Of a stretch of 64,000 nt of DNA, positions 1 through 8,520 are shown piece by piece. The stretch is taken from contig NZ_CP009754.1 in the NCBI RefSeq assembly GCF_000772045.1, forward strand, positions 4,774,001-4,838,000, given 5' to 3'. The notes under the pieces are model-generated. The model was not told the origin of the DNA and did not search any database. It saw nothing but the letters and a program-made list of their open reading frames with translations. Both the position numbers and the translations under genes were made by a program. This DNA is from Streptomyces sp. CCM_MD2014 (GTDB lineage: Bacteria; Actinomycetota; Actinomycetes; Streptomycetales; Streptomycetaceae). How positions within the stretch are numbered: the stretch's first letter is position 1; every line of letters starts with the position of its first letter.

Positions 1-733
1 GGGAGCTGGCCAGGGACGAGGTCATGCTGTTGAAGGACCGGGAGAGGCGGGCGATCTCGTCGTCGCTGTCGTCCTCGACCGGGATGCGGACGGTGAGGTC
101 CTCGGTGCGGGCGACGTGTTCGACGGCCCGGGTGAGTTCGTCGACGGGACGCAGGCCGGTGCGCGCGACCCACAGCCCGGCGACGCCGGCGCCGAGGACA
201 CCCACACCGGCGACGACCACGAGGACGAGAGCGAGGTTGCTCAGGGAGCTGTTCACCTCGTTCAGCGGGCGGGCGGCGGAGACGGCCACGCCGCTCAGAT
301 CGGGCACGGTGTAGGTGAAGACGCGGTACTGGGCGCCGTCGGACCCGGTGGCGTCGTGCAGCGCGTCGGAGGACGTGCCCTCGGCCACGGCGTGGTCGGC
401 GTCGGTGAGCGGGACCTCCTCCGTGCCGATGATGAGGCAGCTTCCGCCCTGCCGGTCCACGAGCTGCACGGACGAGCCGAAGGGGTTCTGTTCGTGTGTG
501 ACGGGGTCGTGGGCACACAGGCCGGTGCGCAGGTTGAGGTACTGGCTCACCTGGTTCCGGTCCATGCGATTCGCCTTGAGCGCCTCGTCCAGCGAGCTGA
601 CCAGCACGCTCTTGACCACGAACCAGCACGCGACCGCCGCCGCCGCCACCGCGAACGCCACCGCCGCCGCCACCAGCAGCGACAGCCGCGCCCGGATGGG
701 CAGGGCGCGGACCCGGCGGGCGAGGGAGGTCAC
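1..733 (-). CDS. cssS: Sensor histidine kinase, CssS-like (N-terminal part)
   Basis: Membrane sensor kinase of a two-component system; only the N-terminal part is in the window and the frame is open to the edge. Seen: GTG start sharing GTGA with the stop of the response regulator, a basic N-terminus, a first membrane segment at about residues 14-38, an extracytoplasmic domain of about 120 residues, a second membrane segment at about 163-187 and the start of a HAMP domain. Kinase core lies beyond the edge. With the regulator and the adjacent HtrA-type protease it matches the CssRS secretion-stress system described in S. lividans. The name rests on this context and was not checked by search. 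Confidence 0.85.
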   Translation of the reverse strand, partial: MTSLARRVRALPIRARLSLLVAAAVAFAVAAAAVACWFVVKSVLVSSLDEALKANRMDRNQVSQYLNLRTGLCAHDPVTHEQNPFGSSVQLVDRQGGSCLIIGTEEVPLTDADHAVAEGTSSDALHDATGSDGAQYRVFTYTVPDLSGVAVSAARPLNEVNSSLSNLALVLVVVAGVGVLGAGVAGLWVARTGLRPVDELTRAVEHVARTEDLTVRIPVEDDSDDEIARLSRSFNSMTSSLASS

Positions 734-1470
734 TCGGCGCCGCCCTGCCGCAGGACGTAGCCGACGCCGCGGACGGTGTGCACGAGGCGCGGCTCGCCGC
801 CCGCCTCGGTCTTGCGGCGCAGGTACATGACGTACACGTCGAGGGAGTTCGAGGACGGTTCGAAGTCGAAGCCCCAGACGGCCTTCAGGATCTGCTCCCG
901 GGTGAGGACCTGGCGCGGGTGCGCCATGAACATCTCCAGCAGGGTGAACTCGGTGCGGGTCAGCTCGACCGGGCGCCCGGCCCGCGTGACCTCGCGTGTG
1001 GCCAGGTCCATGGTCAGGTCGGCGAAGGCGAGGGTGTCCTCGTCGTCGGCGGTGGCCTCCACCGCCGCCGCGTAGGAGCTGCGGCGCAGCAGCGCGCGGA
1101 TGCGGGCGAAGAGTTCGTCCAGCTCGAAGGGCTTGACCAGGTAGTCGTCGGCCCCCGCGTCCAGGCCGGTCACCCGGTCCCCGACCGTGTCGCGGGCCGT
1201 CAGCATCAGGATCGGGGTGAGGTCGCCCGCGCCGCGGATGCGGCGGGCGGCGGTCAGGCCGTCCATGCGGGGCATCTGGATGTCCAGGACGACGAGGTCG
1301 GGACGGTACGCGGCGGCCTTCTCCAGCGCGTCGGCGCCGTCGACGGCGACCTCGGTGCCGTAGCCCTCGAAGGCGAGGCTGCGCTGGAGGGCCTCGCGGA
1401 CCGCCGGCTCGTCGTCGACGATCAGGATGCGCTGGGTCTCACGGTCACGGTCGCCGTCTGCGGGGCTCAT
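730..1470 (-). CDS. cssR: OmpR-family response regulator, CssR-like
   Basis: DNA-binding response regulator of about 246 aa. Residues about 14-130 form the receiver (acidic pair in VDDEP, phospho-Asp in VVLDIQMPRMDG, Lys in VKPFE); the C-terminal part is a winged-helix domain ending in HTVRGVGYVLR. The ATG at 1470 is chosen because the receiver starts about 13 residues later; upstream in-frame codons lack family similarity. It overlaps the kinase start by 4 nt (translational coupling) and lies 73 nt downstream of the protease gene. The likely role is to induce HtrA-type proteases when misfolded secreted protein accumulates, as known for CssRS; that is inference from family and context. Confidence 0.88.
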   Translation of the reverse strand: MSPADGDRDRETQRILIVDDEPAVREALQRSLAFEGYGTEVAVDGADALEKAAAYRPDLVVLDIQMPRMDGLTAARRIRGAGDLTPILMLTARDTVGDRVTGLDAGADDYLVKPFELDELFARIRALLRRSSYAAAVEATADDEDTLAFADLTMDLATREVTRAGRPVELTRTEFTLLEMFMAHPRQVLTREQILKAVWGFDFEPSSNSLDVYVMYLRRKTEAGGEPRLVHTVRGVGYVLRQGGAE

Positions 1471-1543
1471 GGTCTCGGGATCCTCGGATGCGGTGGGTAC
1501 GGGAGCTGCCAACGCCTTCAGCGTCGCACGTTCTCGCCCCCGG

Positions 1544-2587
1544 TCAGTTGCTCGCACCCGCCCGCAGCTCGGGCAGGTCCGCCTTCACCGTGTTGATCGG
1601 GATGGCGAAGCCCAGGCCCACGCTGCCCGCGCTCGCGGAGGACTCGGCCGCCGAGTACATCGCGGAGTTGATGCCGATGATGTTGCCGTTCATGTCGATC
1701 AGGGCGCCGCCGGAGTTGCCCGGGTTGAGGGACGCGTCGGTCTGGATCGCCTTGTACGTCGTCGTGGACGAGCCGGTGTCGCCGTTGAACTGCTGCCCGC
1801 CGAACTCGAACGGCCACTGGCCGCCCTGCCGCTGCTGCTGTTGCTGCTGGCCCTCGTCCGTCGAGACGGTCACGTCGCGGTCGAGCGCGGAGACGATGCC
1901 GCTGGTCACGGTGCCGGTCAGGCCCTCCGGGGAGCCGATCGCCACGACCTGCTGGCCGACCGCGAGGGAGTCGGAGTCGCCGAGGGTGGCGGCCTTGAGG
2001 CCGGAGGCGTTCTCCAGCTTGATCAGCGCGAGGTCCTTCTTGCTGTCGGTGCCGACGACCTCGGCGGTGTACTGCTTGCCGTCGTTCGTCGTCACCTTGA
2101 CGGACGAGGCGCCGGCGACGACGTGGTTGTTGGTGACGATCTCGCCGTCGTCGGTGATGATCACGCCGGAGCCGGTGGAGGAGCCGGCGTTCGAGGTGGC
2201 GTTGATCTCGACGATGCTCGGGCTGACCGCCTTCGCGACGCCGGAGACCGTGCCCTTCTGGCTGGAGGGCACCACGTTGGTGCTGGTGGAACTGGAGGCG
2301 ACGGTGTCGCTGCCGGTCAGCTCCTGGATACCGAACGCGGTGCCGCCGCCGACCGCGGCCGCGACGATCGCCACGGCGACGAGCAGGGCGGCGGGGCCGC
2401 GCCGCCTGGCCGGGCGCTTGCCGTGCGGCGGCTCGGGCAGGGGCTGCGCGGGGTGGTTCCCGGGCGGCTGCGCCGGCGGGGGCGGCCACTCCGGGCTGAC
2501 GGGAGAGGAGGCGTGCTGGTGGGTTCCCTGGTACGGGTTCGCGTGCTCGTACTCGCCGCTCGGGCGGAGGCTCTCGGTCATGTTCAT
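1544..2587 (-). CDS. HtrA/DegP-type trypsin-like serine protease without PDZ domain
   Basis: Membrane-anchored protein-quality protease, 347 aa. Seen: a Pro/Gln-rich cytoplasmic N-terminus, one membrane segment (about 66-86), then a chymotrypsin-fold domain with the full triad: His in TNNHVV, Asp in KKDLAL, Ser in NPGNSGGAL. A Gln-rich loop with seven Gln broken by one Arg sits between the Asp and Ser segments. The protein stops about 60 residues after the Ser, so the PDZ domain usual in HtrA is absent. Start ATG 2587 has GGGAAG 3 nt upstream. It is transcribed in the same direction as cssR-cssS and is their probable target. The reading frame stays open to 4747 but those upstream codons lie over lacI and glnR and are not coding. 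Confidence 0.9.
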   Translation of the reverse strand: MNMTESLRPSGEYEHANPYQGTHQHASSPVSPEWPPPPAQPPGNHPAQPLPEPPHGKRPARRRGPAALLVAVAIVAAAVGGGTAFGIQELTGSDTVASSSTSTNVVPSSQKGTVSGVAKAVSPSIVEINATSNAGSSTGSGVIITDDGEIVTNNHVVAGASSVKVTTNDGKQYTAEVVGTDSKKDLALIKLENASGLKAATLGDSDSLAVGQQVVAIGSPEGLTGTVTSGIVSALDRDVTVSTDEGQQQQQQRQGGQWPFEFGGQQFNGDTGSSTTTYKAIQTDASLNPGNSGGALIDMNGNIIGINSAMYSAAESSASAGSVGLGFAIPINTVKADLPELRAGASN

Positions 2588-2703
2588 GAGCTTCCCGCCC
2601 CCGGATGAGAGCGGCCTGAGCGCTGTCTGAGAAGCCCGGCAGAACCTCGTATGCCCGATATAAAGGCGCCCGCCGCGGGGGGTGTGGGGGGCGTGGAGGG
2701 AGG

Positions 2704-3726
2704 CTAAGCGCAGCCGCAGGACTGGCGGACCACCAGCTGCGACGGGAACACCTTCAGCCGCTCGCGCCGGGAGCCCGCCACCCGCAGACCGTCGTCGAGG
2801 ACCAGGTCCACCGCGGCCCGCGCCATCGCCGAGCGGTCCGAGGCGACCGTGGTCAGGGGCGGGTCGGCGAGATCCGCCTCCTTGATGTCGTCGAAACCGG
2901 CCACCGCCAGCTCGCCGGGGACGTCGATGCGCAGCTCGCGGGCCGCGCGCAGCAGGCCGATCGCCTGGTCGTCGGTGGAGCAGAAGATCGCGGGCGGGCG
3001 CTGCGGTCCGGAGAGCAGTTCGAGTCCCACGCGGTAGGCGTCGTAGCGGTTGTACGGCGCCTCGAAGAGCCGGCCCTCGGTGGAGAGCCCGGCCTCCTTC
3101 ATCGCGCGCTTCCAGCCCTCGACGTGGTCGGAGACCGGGTCGCCGACGGACGGGGTCTCGGCGGTGCCGCCCATACAGGCGACGTACGCGTACCCGTGCT
3201 CCAGCAGGTGGCGTACGGCGAGCTGGGCACCGCCCAGGTCGTCGGTGACGACGGCGACGTCGTCGATGGCCTCGGGGCGCTCGTGCAGCAGGACCACCCG
3301 GGCGTCCCAGGCGTCGATCTCGGCGGCGGCCAGGTCGTTGAGGGCGTGGCTGACCAGGATCAGCCCGGAGACGCGCATGCCGAGGAAGGCGCGCAGGTAG
3401 TGGACCTCGCGTTCGCCGACGTAGTCGCTGTTGCCGACGAGGACCATTTTCCCGCGCTCGGAGGCGGCCCACTCGACCGCGTGCGCCATCTCCGCGAAGA
3501 ACGGCTGGCGCGCGTCCGGCACGATCAGCCCTATGAGGTCCGTGCGCCGCGACGCCATCGCCTGGGCGACCCGGTCCGGGCGGTACCCCAGTTCCTTGAT
3601 CGCGGCGAGGACACGCTCGCGCGTGGCCGGGGCGACCGGCCGGGGTCCGTTGTTGATGACGTAGCTGACGACGGCGGTGGAAGTCCCCGCCAGCCGCGCC
3701 ACATCGTCCCGAGTCACCTTGGCCAC
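2704..3726 (-). CDS. LacI-family transcriptional regulator
   Basis: 340 aa repressor-type regulator. N-terminal LacI helix-turn-helix (VTRDDVARLAGTSTAVVSYV, residues 4-23) and hinge helix, then a periplasmic-binding-protein-like effector domain (GLIVPDARQPFFAEM onward; FCSTDDQAIGLL; VAGFDD). The C-terminus ends in QSCGCA. It lies 42 nt downstream of glnR on the same strand and could be cotranscribed. The ligand cannot be deduced: no sugar transport or glycosidase gene is adjacent, so a remote regulon is likely. Confidence 0.9.
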   Translation of the reverse strand: MAKVTRDDVARLAGTSTAVVSYVINNGPRPVAPATRERVLAAIKELGYRPDRVAQAMASRRTDLIGLIVPDARQPFFAEMAHAVEWAASERGKMVLVGNSDYVGEREVHYLRAFLGMRVSGLILVSHALNDLAAAEIDAWDARVVLLHERPEAIDDVAVVTDDLGGAQLAVRHLLEHGYAYVACMGGTAETPSVGDPVSDHVEGWKRAMKEAGLSTEGRLFEAPYNRYDAYRVGLELLSGPQRPPAIFCSTDDQAIGLLRAARELRIDVPGELAVAGFDDIKEADLADPPLTTVASDRSAMARAAVDLVLDDGLRVAGSRRERLKVFPSQLVVRQSCGCA

Positions 3727-3768
3727 GCGCGGAGTCTACGCGGATGGATCCGCTCCGGGCAGGGCGTA

Positions 3769-4572
3769 TCACACCTTGGATGACCTTGCGTCCGCCGCCT
3801 CGGTCTGCTCGGCGGCCGCCTTCTCGGGCTTCCCGGCCTGCTCGCTCTTCCCGCTGCTCCCGCTGCTCCCGCTCTTCTCGCCCTTCTCGGGTTTGTCGGT
3901 CTTCTCCGGCGTCACGAAGCGGTAGCCGACGTTGCGGACGGTGCCGATCAGCGACTCGTGCTCGGGGCCGAGCTTGGCGCGCAGCCGCCGTACGTGCACG
4001 TCGACCGTGCGGGTGCCGCCGAAGTAGTCGTAGCCCCACACCTCCTGGAGCAGCTGGGCGCGGGTGAACACGCGGCCCGGGTGCTGGGCGAGGTACTTCA
4101 GCAGCTCGAACTCCTTGAAGGTCAGGTCCAGGACCCGGCCCTTGAGCTTCGCGGAGTACGTCGCCTCGTCCACCGACAGGTCGCCGTTGCGGATCTCCAT
4201 GGGGGAGTCGTCGCCGCCGAGCTGCTGGCGGCCGGTGGCCAGCCGCAGCCGCGCCTCGACCTCGGCGGGGCCGGCGGTGTCGAGGAGTACGTCGTCGATG
4301 CCCCAGTCGGCGGTGACGGCGGCGAGACCGCCCTCGGTGACGATGAGGACGAGGGGGCAGCTGAGGCCCGTGGAGCGCAGCAGCTGGCACAGGCTGCGGA
4401 TCTGGGGGAGGTCGCGGCGGCCGTCGACGAGGATGACGTCGGCGCCGGGGGTGTCGACGAGCGCGGGGCCCTCGGCGGGGGCGACGCGTACGTTGTGCAG
4501 CAGCAGGCCGAGGGCGGGGAGCACCTCCGTCGACGGCTGGAGGGCGTTGGTCAGGAGCAGCAGAGAACTCAT
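3769..4572 (-). CDS. glnR: Global nitrogen regulator GlnR (atypical OmpR-type)
   Basis: 267 aa regulator of nitrogen assimilation (glnA, amt and similar promoters in streptomycetes). N-terminus MSSLLLLTNALQPSTEVLPA and an orphan receiver-like domain that keeps the Asp in VILVDGRRD but lacks the acidic pocket and the usual Lys, as known for GlnR, which acts without phosphorylation. The winged helix is clear (LDLTFKEFELLKYLAQHPGR; YFGGTRTVDVHVRRLRAKL; GTVRNVGYRF). A Lys/Glu/Ser-rich tail of about 45 residues follows. Start ATG 4572 gives the expected family length. It is divergent from the hydrolase gene at 4802; no kinase gene is adjacent, consistent with an orphan regulator. Confidence 0.95.
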   Translation of the reverse strand: MSSLLLLTNALQPSTEVLPALGLLLHNVRVAPAEGPALVDTPGADVILVDGRRDLPQIRSLCQLLRSTGLSCPLVLIVTEGGLAAVTADWGIDDVLLDTAGPAEVEARLRLATGRQQLGGDDSPMEIRNGDLSVDEATYSAKLKGRVLDLTFKEFELLKYLAQHPGRVFTRAQLLQEVWGYDYFGGTRTVDVHVRRLRAKLGPEHESLIGTVRNVGYRFVTPEKTDKPEKGEKSGSSGSSGKSEQAGKPEKAAAEQTEAADARSSKV

Positions 4573-4801
4573 CGAGCCCCACCTGCCTGGGACGGTTTGC
4601 GGTCGTGCCCGGTTCGCTCGCCCATAACGTCTGGTTCCTCCTGGGTCCCTGCGAGGACGTGGCGGCACTGCTTCTTACTCGGGTGCGTCCGGGAGGTGAA
4701 TGCCCGGCGACCGCCCGACGACCGCCCGGCATCGCTCCCGAAAGCACAAAAGGACCCGGGGGCTACGTTGCCCGAGTCCTCTGCCCAGCAGAATAGCCGA
4801 C

Positions 4802-5662
4802 ATGAGCAACCGACCGGCGGGTCATGTGGCGCGTTCCACCCGTCGTCCAGACAATCGTCCGCATCCCGAGACGCCCCGGGGAGCGCCGCGCCGCACACCC
4901 GCGCGCACCTTCCTCCGTACGGCCGACGGCGTTGCCGTCGATGCCGTGTACGAGCCGGGACCGACCGGACGCGACCCCTCTGACCTGGTGTTCGTCGTCG
5001 CGCACGGGTTCACGGGGGACGCCGACCGGCCGCACGTACGGCGGATCGCGGCGGCGTTCGCGCGGCACGGTGCCGTCGTCACGTTCTCCTTCCGGGGACA
5101 CGGAGCCTCCGGCGGACGGTCCACGGTCGGGGACCGCGAGGTGCTCGACCTGGCCGCGGCGGTCGCGTGGGCGCGCGGCTTCGGGCACGCACGCGTGGTG
5201 ACCGTCGGCTTCTCCATGGGCGGCTCGGTGGTCCTGCGGCACGCCGCGCTGTACGCCGGCGACGAGGAGGCCGGCACGGACGCCGTGGTGTCGGTCAGCT
5301 CCCCCGCCCGCTGGTACTACCGGGGCACGGCACCCATGCGCCGGCTGCACTGGCTGGTGATGCGCCCCGCCGGGCGCCTGGTGGGCCGCTACGGACTGCG
5401 CACCCGTATCCACCACCGCGACTGGGACCCGGTGCCGCTGTCGCCGGTGGAGGCGGCCGGACGGATCGCGCCGACGCCGCTGCTCGTCGTGCACGGCGAC
5501 CGGGACGGCTACTTCCCCCTCGACCACCCCCGGATGCTGGCCGAGGCGGCCGGTGACCACGGCGAACTCTGGCTGGAACCCGGCATGGGCCACGCCGAGA
5601 ACGCCTCGGACGCGGCGCTGCTGCACCGCATCGGCGACTGGGCGGTGGCGGCGGCGGGCTAG
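4802..5662 (+). CDS. Alpha/beta hydrolase
   Basis: 286 aa cytoplasmic serine hydrolase. After a basic, Pro-rich N-terminus of about 35 residues the fold is visible: oxyanion region VVAHGFTGDAD, HGASGG, nucleophile elbow VGFSMGGS (Ser), Asp in VVHGDRDGYFPL and His in PGMGHAEN. The pattern suits esterase or acyl-peptidase-type enzymes; the substrate is unknown. ATG 4802 is preferred over the upstream codons because similarity and coding character begin there. It is divergent from glnR and 36 nt upstream of the MoaD/ThiS gene. Confidence 0.85.
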   Translation: MSNRPAGHVARSTRRPDNRPHPETPRGAPRRTPARTFLRTADGVAVDAVYEPGPTGRDPSDLVFVVAHGFTGDADRPHVRRIAAAFARHGAVVTFSFRGHGASGGRSTVGDREVLDLAAAVAWARGFGHARVVTVGFSMGGSVVLRHAALYAGDEEAGTDAVVSVSSPARWYYRGTAPMRRLHWLVMRPAGRLVGRYGLRTRIHHRDWDPVPLSPVEAAGRIAPTPLLVVHGDRDGYFPLDHPRMLAEAAGDHGELWLEPGMGHAENASDAALLHRIGDWAVAAAG

Positions 5663-5698
5663 CCTGAGCTTGTTCATCGCCGACGACTAAGGAACGAG

Positions 5699-5953
5699 AT
5701 GGCAAAGGTCACGGTGCGCTACTGGGCCGCCGCGAAGGCCGCGGCGGGGGTGGCCGAGGAGCCGTACGACGCGGCGACGCTCGCCGACGCGCTCGACGCG
5801 GTGCGCGAGCGCCACCCCGGCGAACTGACGCGCGTGCTGCTGCGCTGCTCGTTCCTGGTCGACGGCGACCCCGTGGGCACCCGCGGGCATGAGACGGTAC
5901 GGCTGGCCGAGGGCGGCACGGTCGAGGTGCTCCCGCCGTTCGCAGGAGGGTGA
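5699..5953 (+). CDS. MoaD/ThiS-family sulfur-carrier protein
   Basis: 84 aa beta-grasp protein ending in the diagnostic Gly-Gly (PPFAGG) that is adenylated and thiocarboxylated in the family. N-terminus MAKVTVRYWAAAKAAAG is MoaD-like and the RTV..GDPVG segment fits the fold. Start ATG follows AAGGAACGAG. It could supply sulfur for molybdopterin or another sulfur-transfer route; a sulfurtransferase gene lies 2.6 kb downstream, but no moaE or thiG gene is adjacent, so the acceptor pathway is not settled. Confidence 0.88.
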   Translation: MAKVTVRYWAAAKAAAGVAEEPYDAATLADALDAVRERHPGELTRVLLRCSFLVDGDPVGTRGHETVRLAEGGTVEVLPPFAGG

Positions 5954-5956
5954 GCG

Positions 5957-7177
5957 ATGACCGACCAGCCGCATCAGCCGTACGGACAGCAACCGTACGA
6001 GGGATACGACGCGCAGGCGTGGCCCGGGCAGCAGCCGTACCAGCCGTACCAGGGCTACGGCGAGCAGCAGCCGGACCCGAACGCCGGCCAGTACACGCAG
6101 CAGTGGCAGGGGCAGACCTGGGAGACGCAGGTGCAGCCGCCGGTCTCCGTGGAGGAGACGGCGTACCTGCCGCCGTACGCCCAGCCACAGCCTGAGCCGT
6201 ACCCGCCGCAGGGGTACGCCCAGCCGCAGCCGCAGCCGTATCAGTCCGCGGCCCAGCCGTACGCGCAGCAGCCGCAGCCGCAGCCGCAGCCGCAGCAGTA
6301 CGAGCCCCCCGCGCCCGTGTCCGCACCTTCCCCGGCCTCCGCTTCTCCCTCCCCCTCCCCCTCCGCCCCCGCCTCCGCCTCCGACGAGCCGGGTTACGGC
6401 CCGGCGACCGTCGCCGGGAACACCCGGATCACCGACGCGCAGCGGGCCCGGGCCGAGGGGCGTTCGCCGATCATCGACCCGGGCATGCAGCCGGCCGGTC
6501 TCACCGCGCTGCTCGGGCTGCTGCTGTCCGGCGCGGCGGCGCTCGGCACGTACGCCCTCCTCGTCCCGCTCGTCGTCCTGCAGGCGGTCACCGCGGCGGG
6601 CTGGTTCCGGCTGAACGGCATGTGGCCCGCCCGGCAGGGCATCGCGCTGGGCTTCCTGGGAGCGCTCGCCGCCGACGTGGCGCTGCTGGTGTCGGACCGC
6701 TCCCCGGCGGCGATCCTCGGCACGCTCGGGGTGTGGGTGCTGCTCTCCCTCGTCCTCCAGCTCCGCTCGCACGCCGACCCCGACGAGCGGATGTACGGCC
6801 TGATGGCGACGATCGCCGCGGCGGCCCTGGCCGTCGTCGCGGGCGGATACCTGGCCGCCGACGCGGACGCGGTGGCGGTCGGCGGGATCGCAGTGGCCGT
6901 CGCCGCCGTGGCCCGTGCGCTGCCGTTGCCGACCCCGGCGTCCGTGGTCGTCGCGCTGCTCGCGGCGGCCGGTGCGGGGATCGCGGTCGGTCCGATGACG
7001 GACTTCGGGGCGTCGGGTGCGCTGCTCGGCGCGGGCGCGGCGGTCTGCGCGCTGATCGGCCTGCGGGTCGCGGCGTACGACTACCCCTCCCGCTTCGTCC
7101 ACTTCACGGCGGGCGTGGCCCTGCCCCTCGCGGCGGCGGCACCGGCCGTGTACGTCCTGGGCCGGGCCCTGGCCTGA
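5957..7177 (+). CDS. Membrane protein with Gln/Pro/Tyr-rich N-terminus
   Basis: 406 aa. The first 150 residues are a low-complexity cytosolic region with PYGQQPYEGY-like and PQPQPQPQ repeats and a Ser/Pro/Ala stretch. From about residue 175 there are around ten hydrophobic segments (for example GLTALLGLLLSGAAALGTYA and SGALLGAGAAVCALIGLRVA). Three nucleotides separate it from the MoaD/ThiS stop, so it is probably cotranscribed. No transport or enzyme motif is recognised. The disordered N-terminus could mediate protein contacts; this is speculation. Confidence 0.8.
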   Translation: MTDQPHQPYGQQPYEGYDAQAWPGQQPYQPYQGYGEQQPDPNAGQYTQQWQGQTWETQVQPPVSVEETAYLPPYAQPQPEPYPPQGYAQPQPQPYQSAAQPYAQQPQPQPQPQQYEPPAPVSAPSPASASPSPSPSAPASASDEPGYGPATVAGNTRITDAQRARAEGRSPIIDPGMQPAGLTALLGLLLSGAAALGTYALLVPLVVLQAVTAAGWFRLNGMWPARQGIALGFLGALAADVALLVSDRSPAAILGTLGVWVLLSLVLQLRSHADPDERMYGLMATIAAAALAVVAGGYLAADADAVAVGGIAVAVAAVARALPLPTPASVVVALLAAAGAGIAVGPMTDFGASGALLGAGAAVCALIGLRVAAYDYPSRFVHFTAGVALPLAAAAPAVYVLGRALA

Positions 7178-7330
7178 GCCCCGGCGGCGCACCGTCACAG
7201 GTGTCGGCGCCCCCTGTCACAGGTGTTCGACAAAGCCCGGCGGTGCCCGCGGCCCGCGCTACGCTCGCGCTGGACGGCCGCCGGTCGTCGGGTCCGCCGC
7301 CGTCGAGCACCCAGGGTTGGGAAACACCGC

Positions 7331-8068
7331 ATGCGCGCACTGCGAATACTGTTGATCGTCGTCGTGATCCTGGGCGGCCTCTTCGTGATCGCCGACCGTG
7401 TCGCCGTCAACTTCGCCGAGGACGAGGCGGCGGACAAGCTCCGCAGCACCGAGAACCTGCCCTCGACGCCGGACGTCTCCATCAACGGCTTCCCCTTCCT
7501 CACCCAGCTCGCCGGCGGTTCGCTGGACGACGTGGAGGTCGGCATCGACGACTACCAGGCGTCCACGGGCAACGGCGACGAGAAGATCCGCATCGCCGAG
7601 CTGCGCGCACACATGAAGGGCGTCGAGTTCTCCGGCGACTACAGCTCCGCGACGGCGGCCAGCGCCACCGGCACCGCGACCGTCGGCTACGACGAGCTGA
7701 TGAAGGCCGCCAAGTCCGAGCCCACGGAGATCGCGCCCGGCATCTCGGCCAAGGTCGTCGGCCTCTCCGACGGCGGCAACGGGAAGATCAAGGTCTCGCT
7801 CCAGGCCACGATCCTCGGTGTCGAGGTGCCCGAGCCGATCGAGGTGCTCAGCTCCGTCAAGGTCAGGGACGACGACGTCGAGGTGGTCGCCGACGGGCTG
7901 CCGACGATAGGGGGCAGGCAGTTCGCCGAGTCCCGCATCCGGGCCATAACCGACTTCCAGCAGACCATCGACGAGCTGCCGGGCGGCATCACCCTGGACA
8001 AGGTCGAGGCGGCGGCAGACGGCGTCGAGATCACGGTGAAGGGTTCGGACGTCAAGCTGGCCGGGTAG
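7331..8068 (+). CDS. LmeA-family (DUF2993) secreted/membrane-anchored phospholipid-binding protein
   Basis: 245 aa. One N-terminal membrane segment (about 3-24) is followed by an extracytoplasmic DUF2993 domain with the family pattern VSINGFPFLTQLAGGSLDDV and repeated aliphatic/charged strands. In mycobacteria, LmeA of this family binds phospholipids and affects lipomannan maturation; that role is not transferable with certainty. ATG 7331 is chosen because it starts the membrane segment; upstream in-frame codons are Arg-rich and unlikely to be coding. Confidence 0.82.
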   Translation: MRALRILLIVVVILGGLFVIADRVAVNFAEDEAADKLRSTENLPSTPDVSINGFPFLTQLAGGSLDDVEVGIDDYQASTGNGDEKIRIAELRAHMKGVEFSGDYSSATAASATGTATVGYDELMKAAKSEPTEIAPGISAKVVGLSDGGNGKIKVSLQATILGVEVPEPIEVLSSVKVRDDDVEVVADGLPTIGGRQFAESRIRAITDFQQTIDELPGGITLDKVEAAADGVEITVKGSDVKLAG

Positions 8069-8277
8069 GGCCAAGGGGGCGCCCCGGCGGCCGGTGGCAC
8101 GGACCGCTGACCCTGCGTCCGACTGGCGAGACGACGCCGTCCGTACCGCAGATGCGGCACCGCCACCCCCGCCTCCTCGGCCGTCCGGGGTGAGGGGCCG
8201 GGGCCTTTGCGTCCCACTGTCCGGACGATCCCGTCTCATGATGCGACACATCGGTGACACGGCCCGCCCCCAATCCT

Positions 8278-8283
8278 TACGAT
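8278..8283 (+). promoter_or_regulatory. -10 box for leaderless leader-peptide transcript
   Basis: TACGAT sits 8 nt before the ATG of the leader peptide at 8292, which places the predicted transcription start at or next to the A of ATG. No Shine-Dalgarno sequence precedes that ATG, as expected for a leaderless mRNA. This arrangement is common in actinobacteria. Confidence 0.55.
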
Positions 8284-8291
8284 CGGGACCT

Positions 8292-8372
8292 ATGAAGCAA
8301 CAGGCGGATCTCACGAAGCGGCGGGCAGTGGACCTGTGCCGCGTTGCCGCCATGCTCTGTCGCACCTTCTGA
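8292..8372 (+). CDS. Cysteine-containing leader peptide upstream of sulfurtransferase genes
   Basis: 26-residue ORF with Cys at residues 16 and 23 (DLCRVAAMLCRTF ends it). It is probably translated from a leaderless mRNA. The stop is followed after 2 nt by a 22-bp perfect palindrome, and the sulfurtransferase-DUF1416 pair starts 148 nt downstream. In mycobacteria the orthologous cysA2-sseC pair is preceded by a leaderless polycysteine uORF that attenuates expression when cysteine is plentiful. The same logic (ribosome stalling at Cys codons when charged tRNA-Cys is low) is inferred here; it was not demonstrated from sequence. Confidence 0.7.
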   Translation: MKQQADLTKRRAVDLCRVAAMLCRTF

Positions 8373-8374
8373 GG

Positions 8375-8396
8375 CGGACGGCGACGTCGCCGTCCG
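8375..8396 (+). promoter_or_regulatory. 22-bp perfect palindrome, attenuator hairpin candidate
   Basis: The segment reads CGGACGGCGAC followed by its exact reverse complement, starting 2 nt after the leader-peptide stop. A ribosome at the end of the leader would cover the left arm. No U-run follows, so Rho-type or structural attenuation is more likely than a classical intrinsic terminator. Confidence 0.5.
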
Positions 8397-8520
8397 TGTC
8401 CCCCTCATCCCCCGCCCGCCCGGCCTGCCCCGGGCATCCGCGCGCCGCGCCGCCGTCCGGTCCGGGCGCGCACACCCTCGCACCGCACGCCCCGCCGCCA
8501 ACTGCCCCGGAGGAGAAAAC

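Noticed and set aside
1544..4747. 1067-codon open frame on the minus strand running through lacI and glnR
   Set aside because: Only the last 347 codons encode the HtrA-type protease; the upstream part is a GC-rich shadow over two well-supported genes.
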